9,414 bases of DNA from Actinomycetales bacterium (lineage in GTDB: Bacteria; Actinomycetota; Actinomycetes; Actinomycetales; Actinomycetaceae), in the NCBI GenBank assembly GCA_012513625.1, contig JAAZBW010000196.1, forward strand, positions 1 to 9,414, given 5' to 3'. The notes beneath the pieces are model-generated. The model was given only the letters and a program-made list of their open reading frames with translations, searched no databases and was not told where the DNA came from. Shown here one piece after another: positions 1-5,086 of this stretch. Made by a program: the position numbers and the translations under genes. The number at the start of each line of letters is the position of its first letter. The first letter of the stretch is position 1.

Positions 1-172
1 GGAGATCGGGGGCGCCCGTGGGGAGGCGCAACCCCACCTCGGTGCCATGGTCCGTGCGCATCCGCTGGATGCGCTTGACCAGCTGCGCGCTCGGGACGGT
101 GATGGTCTCGAGGTGGGTGCCGTCGGGCAGCGGCTGCTCGTGTAGGTTGCCGCGGACTTCGGTGATCAACAT
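1..172 (-). CDS. ureE: Urease accessory protein UreE, N-terminal part (cut by window edge)
   Basis: UreE is the metallochaperone that delivers nickel to the urease apoenzyme together with UreD, UreF and UreG. Only the first 57 codons are in the window; the frame runs off the left edge. The visible protein begins MLITEVRGNL and continues with a segment containing VPSAQLVKRIQRMRTDHGTE and GLRLPTG, which fits the N-terminal domain of the UreE family (an early beta strand, then an R-rich stretch and a G-x-R-L-P motif). The start is an ATG (170-172) preceded by an AAGG-type ribosome site at about 179-183. It follows ureC after an 84-base gap that contains a strong hairpin. The nickel-binding C-terminal half and any His-rich tail cannot be assessed. 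Assignment rests on family resemblance plus its place directly after ureC. Confidence 0.85.
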   Translation of the reverse strand, partial: MLITEVRGNLHEQPLPDGTHLETITVPSAQLVKRIQRMRTDHGTEVGLRLPTGAPDL

Positions 173-206
173 TGTTTTCCTTCGGGGACTATTGCTCTAC
201 CCAGTA

Positions 207-245
207 TGAGGGGAGGACCGCGGGAAACCCACGGCCCTCCCCTCA
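207..245 (-). promoter_or_regulatory. Strong intercistronic hairpin between ureC and ureE
   Basis: A near-perfect inverted repeat fills the gap between the ureC stop and ureE. The outer arm is 10 perfect pairs (207-216 with 236-245). Then come one mismatch, 3 pairs, one mismatch, 3 pairs and an AAA triloop at 225-227 (UUU in the minus-strand RNA): 16 pairs in 39 bases. No T-run follows on either strand, so it is not a classic intrinsic terminator. It more likely stabilises the 3' end of a ureABC transcript, marks a processing site, or partly attenuates accessory-gene expression. The structure is seen in the sequence; the role is inferred. Confidence 0.7.
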
Positions 246-256
246 CAGAGAAACGA

Positions 257-1969
257 TCAGAACAGGAAGTACCGCTGCGCGAGTGCCAGCTGCTCCGCCG
301 GCGCCGCGGTCAGGACCTCTCCGTCGATCGAGACCTCGTACGTCTGCGGGTCCACCGTGATCTCCGGGGTCTCGCAGTTGTACTTCAGGTCCGCCTTCGT
401 GATGTCGCGAATACCCCGTACGGCGTAGGGGGTCTTCGTGAGTCCGAGCTCCTCGGGCACACCGGCCTCCTCCGCCGCCTTCGAGATGAAGACGAGGCTG
501 CCGAGCCCGCGGGCGCGTCCGTGCGCACCGAACTGGTTGCGCATGGTTCGGGGCTGCGGGGTGGTGATCGACGCGTTCGCGTCGCCCATGACCGACATTG
601 CGATCTGGCCACCCTTGATGATCAGGTCCGGCTTGGCACCGAAGAACTTCGGGTCCCAGAGCACGAGGTCAGCGAACTTGCCGGCCTCCACCGAACCGAC
701 CTCCTCGCCAATACCGTGGGCGATGGCGGGGTTGATCGTGTACTTGGCGATGTACCGCTTGATGCGGTCGTTGTCGTTGTTCTCGCCATCGTTCCCGAGC
801 GGGCCACGCTGGGCCTTCATCGAGTCCGCCACCTGCCAGGTGCGGGTGACCACCTCACCGATGCGGCCCATGGCCTGCGAGTCCGACGAGGTGATCGCAA
901 AGACACCCATGTCGTGCAGCACGTCCTCCGCCGCGATGGTCTCCCGACGGATACGCGAATCGGCGAATGCCACGTCCTCGGGGATGTCCGAGCGGAGGTG
1001 GTGGGTCTCCATGAGCATGTCCATGTGCTCGGCGACCGTGTTCTGCGTGTAGGGCAGCGTCGGGTTCGTCGAGGCGGGGAGCACGTTCGGCAGGCCCGCG
1101 ATCTTGATGATGTCCGGGGCGTGACCGCCACCAGCACCCTCGGTGTGGAACGTGTGGATCACACGGCCCGCAATCGAGTCGATCGTGTCCTGGACGAAGC
1201 CGGCCTCGTTCAGTGTGTCCGTGTGGATCGCCACCTGGACGTCGTACTCGTCGGCCACCTTCAGCGAGGAGTCGATCGAGGAGTGGGTGGAGCCCCAGTC
1301 CTCGTGGACCTTGAGTCCACACGCTCCCGCCCTGATCTGCTCGGCGAGCACATCGGGGACAGAGCCGTGACCCTTGCCGAGCAGGCCGATGTTCATCGGG
1401 AAGTCGTCCGTGGCCTGGAGCATGCGCTGGATGTGCCACTCGCCCGGGGTGATCGTGGTGGCCTTCGTGCCCTCAGCGGGCCCGGTGCCGCCACCGATGA
1501 GGGTGGTGACGCCGGAGGCGAGGGCCACGGCGATCTGGTCCGTGGCGATGAAGTGGATGTGGGTGTCGATGCCACCGGCGGTGAGGATCTTGCCCTCACC
1601 GGCGATGATCTCGGTGGACACACCGATCGTGATGTCCACACCCTCCTGCACGTCCGCGTTGCCAGCCTTGCCGATCGCCTGGATGCGACCGTCACGGATG
1701 GCTACGTCGGCCTTGTAGATGCCCGAGTAGTCCACGATCATCGCGTTAGTGATGACCGTGTCCGGGATACCTGCCGAGCGCGGGCTGCGGGAGTTCTGGC
1801 CCATGCCGTCACGGATGACCTTGCCGCCACCGAAGACGGCCTCCTCACCGTAGACGGCGGCGTCGCTCTCCACGACCGCGAACAGGTTGGTGTCGCCGAG
1901 GCGGACGGCGTCACCGGTGGTGGGGCCGTACAACTCGGTGTACTGGCGGCGCGAAATCTGCTGGCTCAT
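257..1969 (-). CDS. ureC: Urease subunit alpha (catalytic, dinickel)
   Basis: The catalytic subunit of urease hydrolyses urea to ammonia and carbamate in the cytoplasm. It is 570 residues, the normal family length, and ends in the typical AQRYFLF. All metal ligands are visible, each offset by +3 from Klebsiella numbering: His137 and His139 (DTHIHF), the lysine to be carbamylated Lys220 (GLKVHEDWG), His249, His275 and Asp363 (SSDSQAMGR). The catalytic flap histidine is His323. The flap reads MLMETHHL instead of the common MLMVCHHL, so the non-essential flap cysteine is Thr322 and the residue before it is Glu321. The ATG start directly abuts the ureAB stop (TAAATG), with GAGGAG at 1979-1984 nine bases upstream, so translation is coupled to ureAB. 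The long open frames on the opposite strand are shadows. Confidence 0.98.
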   Translation of the reverse strand: MSQQISRRQYTELYGPTTGDAVRLGDTNLFAVVESDAAVYGEEAVFGGGKVIRDGMGQNSRSPRSAGIPDTVITNAMIVDYSGIYKADVAIRDGRIQAIGKAGNADVQEGVDITIGVSTEIIAGEGKILTAGGIDTHIHFIATDQIAVALASGVTTLIGGGTGPAEGTKATTITPGEWHIQRMLQATDDFPMNIGLLGKGHGSVPDVLAEQIRAGACGLKVHEDWGSTHSSIDSSLKVADEYDVQVAIHTDTLNEAGFVQDTIDSIAGRVIHTFHTEGAGGGHAPDIIKIAGLPNVLPASTNPTLPYTQNTVAEHMDMLMETHHLRSDIPEDVAFADSRIRRETIAAEDVLHDMGVFAITSSDSQAMGRIGEVVTRTWQVADSMKAQRGPLGNDGENNDNDRIKRYIAKYTINPAIAHGIGEEVGSVEAGKFADLVLWDPKFFGAKPDLIIKGGQIAMSVMGDANASITTPQPRTMRNQFGAHGRARGLGSLVFISKAAEEAGVPEELGLTKTPYAVRGIRDITKADLKYNCETPEITVDPQTYEVSIDGEVLTAAPAEQLALAQRYFLF

Positions 1970-2635
1970 TTATGCACTCTCCTCAGTGGCCTTCGCGAGC
2001 GGGCCGTCGTACTCGTTGTGGAAGCCGTAGACGGCGCGGTTGCCGCCGAACGCCACCAGGTTCACGTCCCTGGCGTCACCCGGCTCAAACCGTGCGGCCG
2101 TACCGGCAGGAATGTCGAGGCGGAAGCCCACCGTCTTCTGGCGGTCGAACTCGAGCGCCGAGTTGACCTCCGCGAAGTGGTAGTGGGAACCCACCTGCAC
2201 CGGACGGTCGCCCACGTTGCGGACTGCCACGGTGGCGGTCTCCCGGCCCTCGTTGATGGTGATGGGCTGGTCGTTGAGGATGACCTCTCCGGGCCTCTCG
2301 GACGAACCACCCTCACTCGCCGCACCCTCCGCCGGCCTGATCGGCTGGTGGACGGACACGAGCTTGGTGCCGTCCGGGAAGGTGGCCTCGAGCTGGATGA
2401 CGTCGATCAGGACGGCCACGCCGTCCATCACGTCGTCTTCGCTGAGGATCGTGGTGCCGAAGCTCATCAGGTCCTCGACCGTGCGCCCGTCGCGGGCGCC
2501 CTCCATCAGTTCTGCGGTGATGTAGGCAACCGCCTCGGGGTGGTTCAGCTTGACACCGCGCTCGCGACGACGTCGAGCGACTTCCGCTGCGACCACGATC
2601 AGGAGCTTCTCCTGCTCTCTCGGTGTGATCCGCAC
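1970..2635 (-). CDS. ureAB: Fused urease subunits gamma and beta
   Basis: The two small urease subunits are joined in a single 221-residue chain. Residues 1-99 are the gamma subunit (TPREQEKLLI, RRRRERGVKLNHPEAVAYI, and the later VEDLMSFG and PDGTKLVSVHQPI). Residues 100-115 are a linker rich in Gly, Ser, Glu and Ala. Residues 116-221 are the beta subunit, with the diagnostic VGSHYHFAEVNSALEFDR, DIPAGTAARFEPG and LVAFGGNRAVYGF. The linker has no stop codon or internal start methionine, so this is a genuine fusion, as known in Helicobacter and some actinobacteria. The start is GTG at 2633-2635; the ATG two bases further upstream is out of frame. An AGGAGG ribosome site at 2640-2645 sits four bases before it. 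It is the first gene of the urease operon visible here and runs straight into ureC. Confidence 0.96.
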   Translation of the reverse strand: MRITPREQEKLLIVVAAEVARRRRERGVKLNHPEAVAYITAELMEGARDGRTVEDLMSFGTTILSEDDVMDGVAVLIDVIQLEATFPDGTKLVSVHQPIRPAEGAASEGGSSERPGEVILNDQPITINEGRETATVAVRNVGDRPVQVGSHYHFAEVNSALEFDRQKTVGFRLDIPAGTAARFEPGDARDVNLVAFGGNRAVYGFHNEYDGPLAKATEESA

Positions 2636-2639
2636 ATTT

Positions 2640-2645
2640 CCTCCT
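2640..2645 (-). promoter_or_regulatory. Ribosome binding site that sets the ureAB GTG start
   Basis: A perfect AGGAGG on the minus strand, with four bases (AAAT) before the GTG at 2635. An ATG overlaps that GTG in another frame but leads into a non-urease frame, so reading frame and spacing together choose GTG. Confidence 0.85.
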
Positions 2646-2674
2646 AGGGTGAATCGTCGAACTTGGGAATGGGG

Positions 2675-2684
2675 TGGAGCTCCA
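2675..2684. promoter_or_regulatory. Perfect 10-base palindrome in the urease leader
   Basis: TGGAGCTCCA reads the same on both strands and lies about 40 bases upstream of the ureAB start. It could be an operator half-pair or simply chance; there is no second copy nearby to strengthen the case. Confidence 0.25.
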
Positions 2685-2867
2685 GACTAGGCGAATGCGC
2701 TGGTCGGGGGAGACGTTCTCTTCTCGAATCTTTCGCATGAGAGCTTGTGGAAATTTGTTCTGGCAGCTCCGTTGTGGGCTTGGCCCGGGCGCCTCGCCTG
2801 TGAGCAGCGTTAATGTATGACCATAGCCGAGATCGGTGGGCCGCAGGCGGAGAACCGTGCAACTTTT

Positions 2868-2908
2868 CCCCACGTCCTCCATACAAAACACCCCCCGGAA
2901 ACGTGGGG
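2868..2908. repeat. Inverted repeat CCCCACGT / ACGTGGGG
   Basis: Two 8-base arms, 2868-2875 and 2901-2908, form a perfect inverted repeat with 25 bases between them. The right arm overlaps the terminator-like hairpin at 2889-2910, so the two foldings exclude each other. It could be an alternative RNA structure or a spaced operator pair. Confidence 0.45.
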
Positions 2909-2910
2909 TG
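2883..2910 (-). terminator. Probable intrinsic terminator downstream of tRNA-Ala
   Basis: On the minus strand, CACCCC (2910-2905) pairs with GGGGTG (2894-2889) across a 10-base loop, and TTTTGT follows at 2888-2883. A six-pair GC-rich stem followed by a short T-run is the intrinsic terminator layout. It lies about 160 bases past the tRNA 3' end and would close the tRNA (and any gpm read-through) transcript before the urease operon. The T-run is short, so efficiency may be partial. Confidence 0.5.
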
Positions 2911-2932
2911 CTCGCTCAGGAGGCCGCGCCGT

Positions 2933-2949
2933 CTCGCGCCGTGCGCGAG
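2933..2949. repeat. Perfect 7-pair GC hairpin
   Basis: CTCGCGC (2933-2939) and GCGCGAG (2943-2949) flank a three-base loop. There is no T-run on either side. It lies between the tRNA and the terminator-like hairpin and probably shapes the 3' trailer RNA. Confidence 0.4.
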
Positions 2950-3011
2950 GTGCTGCGATCAGCGCCATGCTCGCCGCTGGACGGGCGGGCTCACGGGTGA
3001 AGGAGAGCTGG

Positions 3012-3054
3012 GTCTGCCTGTACAGACGCCCTCTGCCGACGCTATCGGCGGCAG
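3012..3054. repeat. Two adjacent hairpins just downstream of tRNA-Ala
   Basis: The first is GTCTG (3012-3016) with CAGAC (3023-3027), containing the 8-base palindrome CTGTACAG at 3018-3025. The second is CTGCCG (3033-3038) with CGGCAG (3049-3054), or alternatively GCCGA with TCGGC inside it. They begin 20 bases past the tRNA 3' end on the minus strand and have no T-run. They may protect or end the tRNA precursor, or mark a processing site. Confidence 0.4.
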
Positions 3055-3073
3055 GTAAACAACAGAAGGTGTG

Positions 3074-3146
3074 TGGAGCTAAGGGGATTCGAACCCCTGA
3101 CCTCCTCCATGCCATGGAGGCGCGCTACCAACTGCGCCATAGCCCC
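3074..3146 (-). tRNA. tRNA-Ala-GGC: tRNA-Ala, anticodon GGC
   Basis: A complete 73-base cloverleaf can be drawn on the minus strand. The acceptor GGGGCTA pairs with TAGCTCC (one G-T pair). The D-arm is GCGC/GCGC around AGTTGGTA. The anticodon stem CCTCC/GGAGG encloses the loop ATGGCAT with anticodon GGC at 3113-3111. The variable loop has five bases, and the T-arm AGGGG/CCCCT encloses TTCGAAT. The discriminator base is A. The 3' CCA is not encoded (CAC follows), so it must be added by the nucleotidyltransferase. The tRNA would read GCC alanine codons, a major codon at this base composition. It lies between the phosphatase gene and the urease operon, transcribed the same way. Confidence 0.97.
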
Positions 3147-3158
3147 GTGCCCCGGTGT

Positions 3159-3195
3159 GCGGAGCGAGTTCAAGGATAGTCGCTCCGCGGGAGCG
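3159..3195. repeat. Three-copy GGAGCG/CGCTCC repeat over the tRNA promoter
   Basis: GGAGCG occurs at 3161-3166 and 3190-3195, and its complement CGCTCC at 3181-3186. The left and middle copies form a nine-pair inverted repeat (3159-3167 with 3180-3188). The middle and right copies form a six-pair palindrome with a GCG loop (3181-3195). The latter fills the -35/-10 spacer, and the left copy lies at the expected start of transcription. Confidence 0.55.
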
Positions 3196-3202
3196 GCCAC
3201 AA
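3173..3202 (-). promoter_or_regulatory. Candidate promoter of tRNA-Ala
   Basis: On the minus strand TTGTGG (3202-3197) and TATCCT (3178-3173) are 18 bases apart, a reasonable -35/-10 pair for the housekeeping sigma factor. Transcription would begin near 3166, about 20 bases before the mature tRNA 5' end. The whole spacer is taken up by a palindrome. No experimental support. Confidence 0.5.
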
Positions 3203-3249
3203 ATCACCTGGCCCGTGATACCGAACACTCCGAGGTGCCCATCCCCCGT

Positions 3250-3885
3250 TTACCAGAGTTCCGCACCAATGTTGTGAAAGCGCAGTTGCCACGCCGGTGC
3301 GCGTTCCACCTGGTGCCCGAGCTCGGACCAGTGGCAGTTGTCGAGGCCGCGCAGGGGCCAGCCGCGTTCCGGATCGTCGCCCACCAGGCTCGTCATGAGG
3401 ATGGTGAGCGCGGAGCCGTGCCCCACCACCACCAGTGTTTCCTCCTCGGCCAGACTCGCCGCGTGACGCGTGACCGCGGCGGTCATGCGCTCCGCCACAT
3501 CCAGCTTCGGTTCAACGTCCATCTCCGCGGGAGGGCGGCCCGCCCGCCAGAGGGCGTACTCCTCAGCGCGGTAGGTCTCGAGCTCCAGGCGCGAGAGCCC
3601 CTCGAATCCGCCGAAGGCGCGCTCCCGGATCCGGGGATCCAGCGCCACCTCGATCCCGAGCCGCTCGGCGAGTTCGGATGCGGTGGCGTGAGCGCGGCTC
3701 AGGTCCGAGGAGACCAGGGCCCCCACGCGCCTGCCGGCGAGGAAACGCGGGAGCGCCTCGGCGCAGAGCCGCGCCTGTTCTCGACCCGTGGCATTCAGCT
3801 CGATATCGATCGTGCCCTGGACCCGGCCCGCCCGGTTGTACTCGGTCTGCCCGTGCCGCACCAGTACGATGCGCCCGGCCGTCAC
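3250..3885 (-). CDS. Histidine phosphatase family protein (phosphoglycerate mutase-like)
   Basis: A 211-residue cytosolic member of the histidine phosphatase superfamily. The phosphorylated histidine is in VRHGQTEYN (His11). The second catalytic histidine is His156 in VVGHGSAL. The conserved SSDLSRA (Arg64) and the acidic RERAFGGFEG (Glu88) complete the active site. Such proteins are often named phosphoglycerate mutase or GpmB-like, but most in this position are cofactor-independent-of-glycolysis phosphatases whose substrate is unknown. Glycolytic mutase activity should not be assumed. The start is GTG at 3883-3885, overlapping the rsfS stop by four bases (GTGA), so translation depends on rsfS; no independent ribosome site is evident. 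It is the last gene of the coupled nadD-rsfS group and ends about 100 bases before tRNA-Ala. Confidence 0.9.
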   Translation of the reverse strand: MTAGRIVLVRHGQTEYNRAGRVQGTIDIELNATGREQARLCAEALPRFLAGRRVGALVSSDLSRAHATASELAERLGIEVALDPRIRERAFGGFEGLSRLELETYRAEEYALWRAGRPPAEMDVEPKLDVAERMTAAVTRHAASLAEEETLVVVGHGSALTILMTSLVGDDPERGWPLRGLDNCHWSELGHQVERAPAWQLRFHNIGAELW

Positions 3886-4274
3886 AGGGGCTCAGGCGCC
3901 GGACCCGCTCCGTCAGTGTCCGGCGGTAGCTCGATGACGGGGCAGTCGGACCAGAGGCGCTCGAGGGCGTAGAACTCGCGGTCTTCCTCGTGCTGCACGT
4001 GGCAGACGATCTCCCCGAAATCGAGCAGGACCCAGCGCGCCTGTTGGGTTCCCTCGCGTCGGACGGCCTTCACCCCGGCCTCCTGGAGCCGGTACTCGAT
4101 CTCGTCCTGGATCGCCGAGACCTGGCGCTCGTTCGCACCGCTGGCCACCAGGAACACGTCGGTGAGGACGAGCCTTTCCGAGACGTCGAGTGCCACCACT
4201 TTCGTGGCCATCTTGCTGTACGCCGCCTTTGCGGCGATCACGGCGAGTTCTCGCGCGCGTTCGGTTGCCGTCAC
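3882..4274 (-). CDS. rsfS: Ribosomal silencing factor RsfS
   Basis: RsfS binds ribosomal protein uL14 on the large subunit and blocks joining with the small subunit when nutrients are scarce. The 130-residue product has the family signatures: DVSERLVLTDVFLVASG at 30-46, EGTQQARWVLLDFGEIVCHV at 74-93, and EEDREFYALERLWSDCP at 96-112. A short Pro/Asp-rich tail follows. The open frame extends much further upstream, but the family begins at TATERARELA, right after a GTG (4272-4274). AGAGGAG lies at 4279-4285, four bases before it, and the GTG overlaps the stop of the upstream membrane-protein gene (GTGA). These three facts fix the start. Its stop in turn overlaps the phosphatase start. Confidence 0.95.
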   Translation of the reverse strand: MTATERARELAVIAAKAAYSKMATKVVALDVSERLVLTDVFLVASGANERQVSAIQDEIEYRLQEAGVKAVRREGTQQARWVLLDFGEIVCHVQHEEDREFYALERLWSDCPVIELPPDTDGAGPAPEPL

Positions 4275-5086
4275 ACATCTCCTCTGTCTACTGGACCATG
4301 GGCCACGGTGGTGGGCCCGTCTGCCGGTTCGTTCGAGTCCCTGCCCACCTGGCCGGAGGCCACGATCCACAGCAGGACTCCGATGATGAAGAACGCCACC
4401 ACGAGGGCCACGTACCGGAGCACCGTGCCGAGCAGGGAGCCTCGGCTCTCCGGTTCGGCCGGGGCTGGCTGCTCGGGTTCCCCGACCAGGTCCGGCCACG
4501 CGGGCTCCCGGGCGACGGGCGCCGCCTCGGCCGCGGGTTCCGTCGCGGGTTCCGGTTCCGGTTCCTCGCGCTCGGCGGGCGGCGCATCGGCGGGCGGCGT
4601 GGGGGAAGCGAAGAGTGAAACCCGCTCGGGTGCCGCTGGTTCGTCGGGCGTGGCCTCGGCCGCGGGACCGTCGGGAACAGCCTCCAGCGATGCGCGGGTT
4701 TCCTCCATGGTCACGGGCGCGGGGACCTCCACGTCGTCCATGGGGACGTGGACGGAGCCGTAGGCCGGAATCGACGACGTGGTGGTCGGCTCCCGTACCG
4801 GACGGCGCGTAATCGCTCGTTCACCCGTCGATTCGGCTTCCGCCCGCAACTCCCGTGCGCGCTCCCGGAGTTCGCGGCGGGACAGGGGCTGTGAGCCCCC
4901 CACCGCCACCGCGGGCTGGGTGGGAGGGGCCGGTGGCCCAGGCTCCGGCGGGGGTGCGGACGCGGACTCCGGCGTCGGCGTCGAGACGGTCTCGGGTGGG
5001 GCAGGAGCGGACTCGGGCGTGTCCGCCGCGGCACGCTGGCGCTCGAGCTCACGCAGCTCGCGCCGGGTCAGGGGCCTCTCGCTCAT
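4271..5086 (-). CDS. Uncharacterised proline-rich single-span membrane protein
   Basis: I do not recognise a domain with a known function. The 271-residue product has an Arg/Glu-rich helical motif twice: LTRRELRELER at 6-16 and LSRRELRERAR at 68-78. A weaker echo, AITRRPVREP, lies at 91-100. Proline/acidic low-complexity stretches (about 23-60 and 140-215, including Pro-Glu repeats) separate these from one hydrophobic segment at about 223-245. A short hydrophilic tail follows. Basic residues before the span suggest the N-terminus is cytoplasmic with about 25 residues outside. There is no signal peptide. The ATG start overlaps the nadD stop (ATGA) with GGAGG at 5094-5098, and its own stop overlaps rsfS, so it is co-translated with both. 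Proteins of similar make-up are common at this spot in actinobacteria. A scaffolding or envelope role is only a guess. Confidence 0.85.
   Translation of the reverse strand: MSERPLTRRELRELERQRAAADTPESAPAPPETVSTPTPESASAPPPEPGPPAPPTQPAVAVGGSQPLSRRELRERARELRAEAESTGERAITRRPVREPTTTSSIPAYGSVHVPMDDVEVPAPVTMEETRASLEAVPDGPAAEATPDEPAAPERVSLFASPTPPADAPPAEREEPEPEPATEPAAEAAPVAREPAWPDLVGEPEQPAPAEPESRGSLLGTVLRYVALVVAFFIIGVLLWIVASGQVGRDSNEPADGPTTVAHGPVDRGDV

Larger units (their letters stand above)
2646..3073. other. Long non-coding interval between tRNA-Ala and the urease operon
   Basis: About 430 bases without a convincing protein gene. The open frames here (up to 80-190 codons, some running on into ureAB or across the tRNA) show no recognisable domain. 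The tRNA-proximal half (about 2868-3054) holds four hairpins or inverted repeats, listed separately. The urease-proximal half has an AT-richer patch at about 2729-2760 and a 10-base palindrome at 2675-2684. I looked for a -35/-10 pair feeding ureAB and found none that is convincing: the best -10-like hexamers (TAGTCT at 2689-2684, TATGGT at 2825-2820, minus strand) have no acceptable -35 partner. The interval should hold the urease promoter and leader, but I cannot place them. Confidence 0.6.

Noticed and set aside
206..2647. An 813-codon open frame on the plus strand covering ureC and ureAB
   Set aside because: It is antisense to two unmistakable urease genes, is dominated by Arg, Val, Asp, Gly, Leu and His, and shows no domain. 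Long antisense frames are expected opposite real genes in high-GC DNA.
2841..2862. A riboswitch (guanidine, cobalamin, nickel/cobalt) in the urease leader
   Set aside because: I looked for the conserved core sequences of these classes and did not find them.
2644..2886. An 80-codon minus-strand frame upstream of ureAB as a leader peptide
   Set aside because: No recognisable composition or motif, no good ribosome site, and its stop simply falls in the ureAB ribosome site region. The overlapping frame starting near 2891 is equally featureless.
2887..2902. A possible GlnR-type box (AC, nine bases, AC with GAAAC)
   Set aside because: Only the loose AC-n9-AC core matches; such matches are frequent by chance and no second site is evident.
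3073..3972. A 299-codon plus-strand frame starting MELRGFEPLTSSMP
   Set aside because: Its start is the reverse complement of the tRNA-Ala gene, a well-known source of false proteins, and the rest is antisense to the phosphatase gene.
4530..4600. Short tandem repeats (GGTTCC, GGCGGGC) as a microsatellite or recombination site
   Set aside because: They encode the Pro-Glu and Pro-Ala low-complexity region of the membrane protein in frame and are explained by that.
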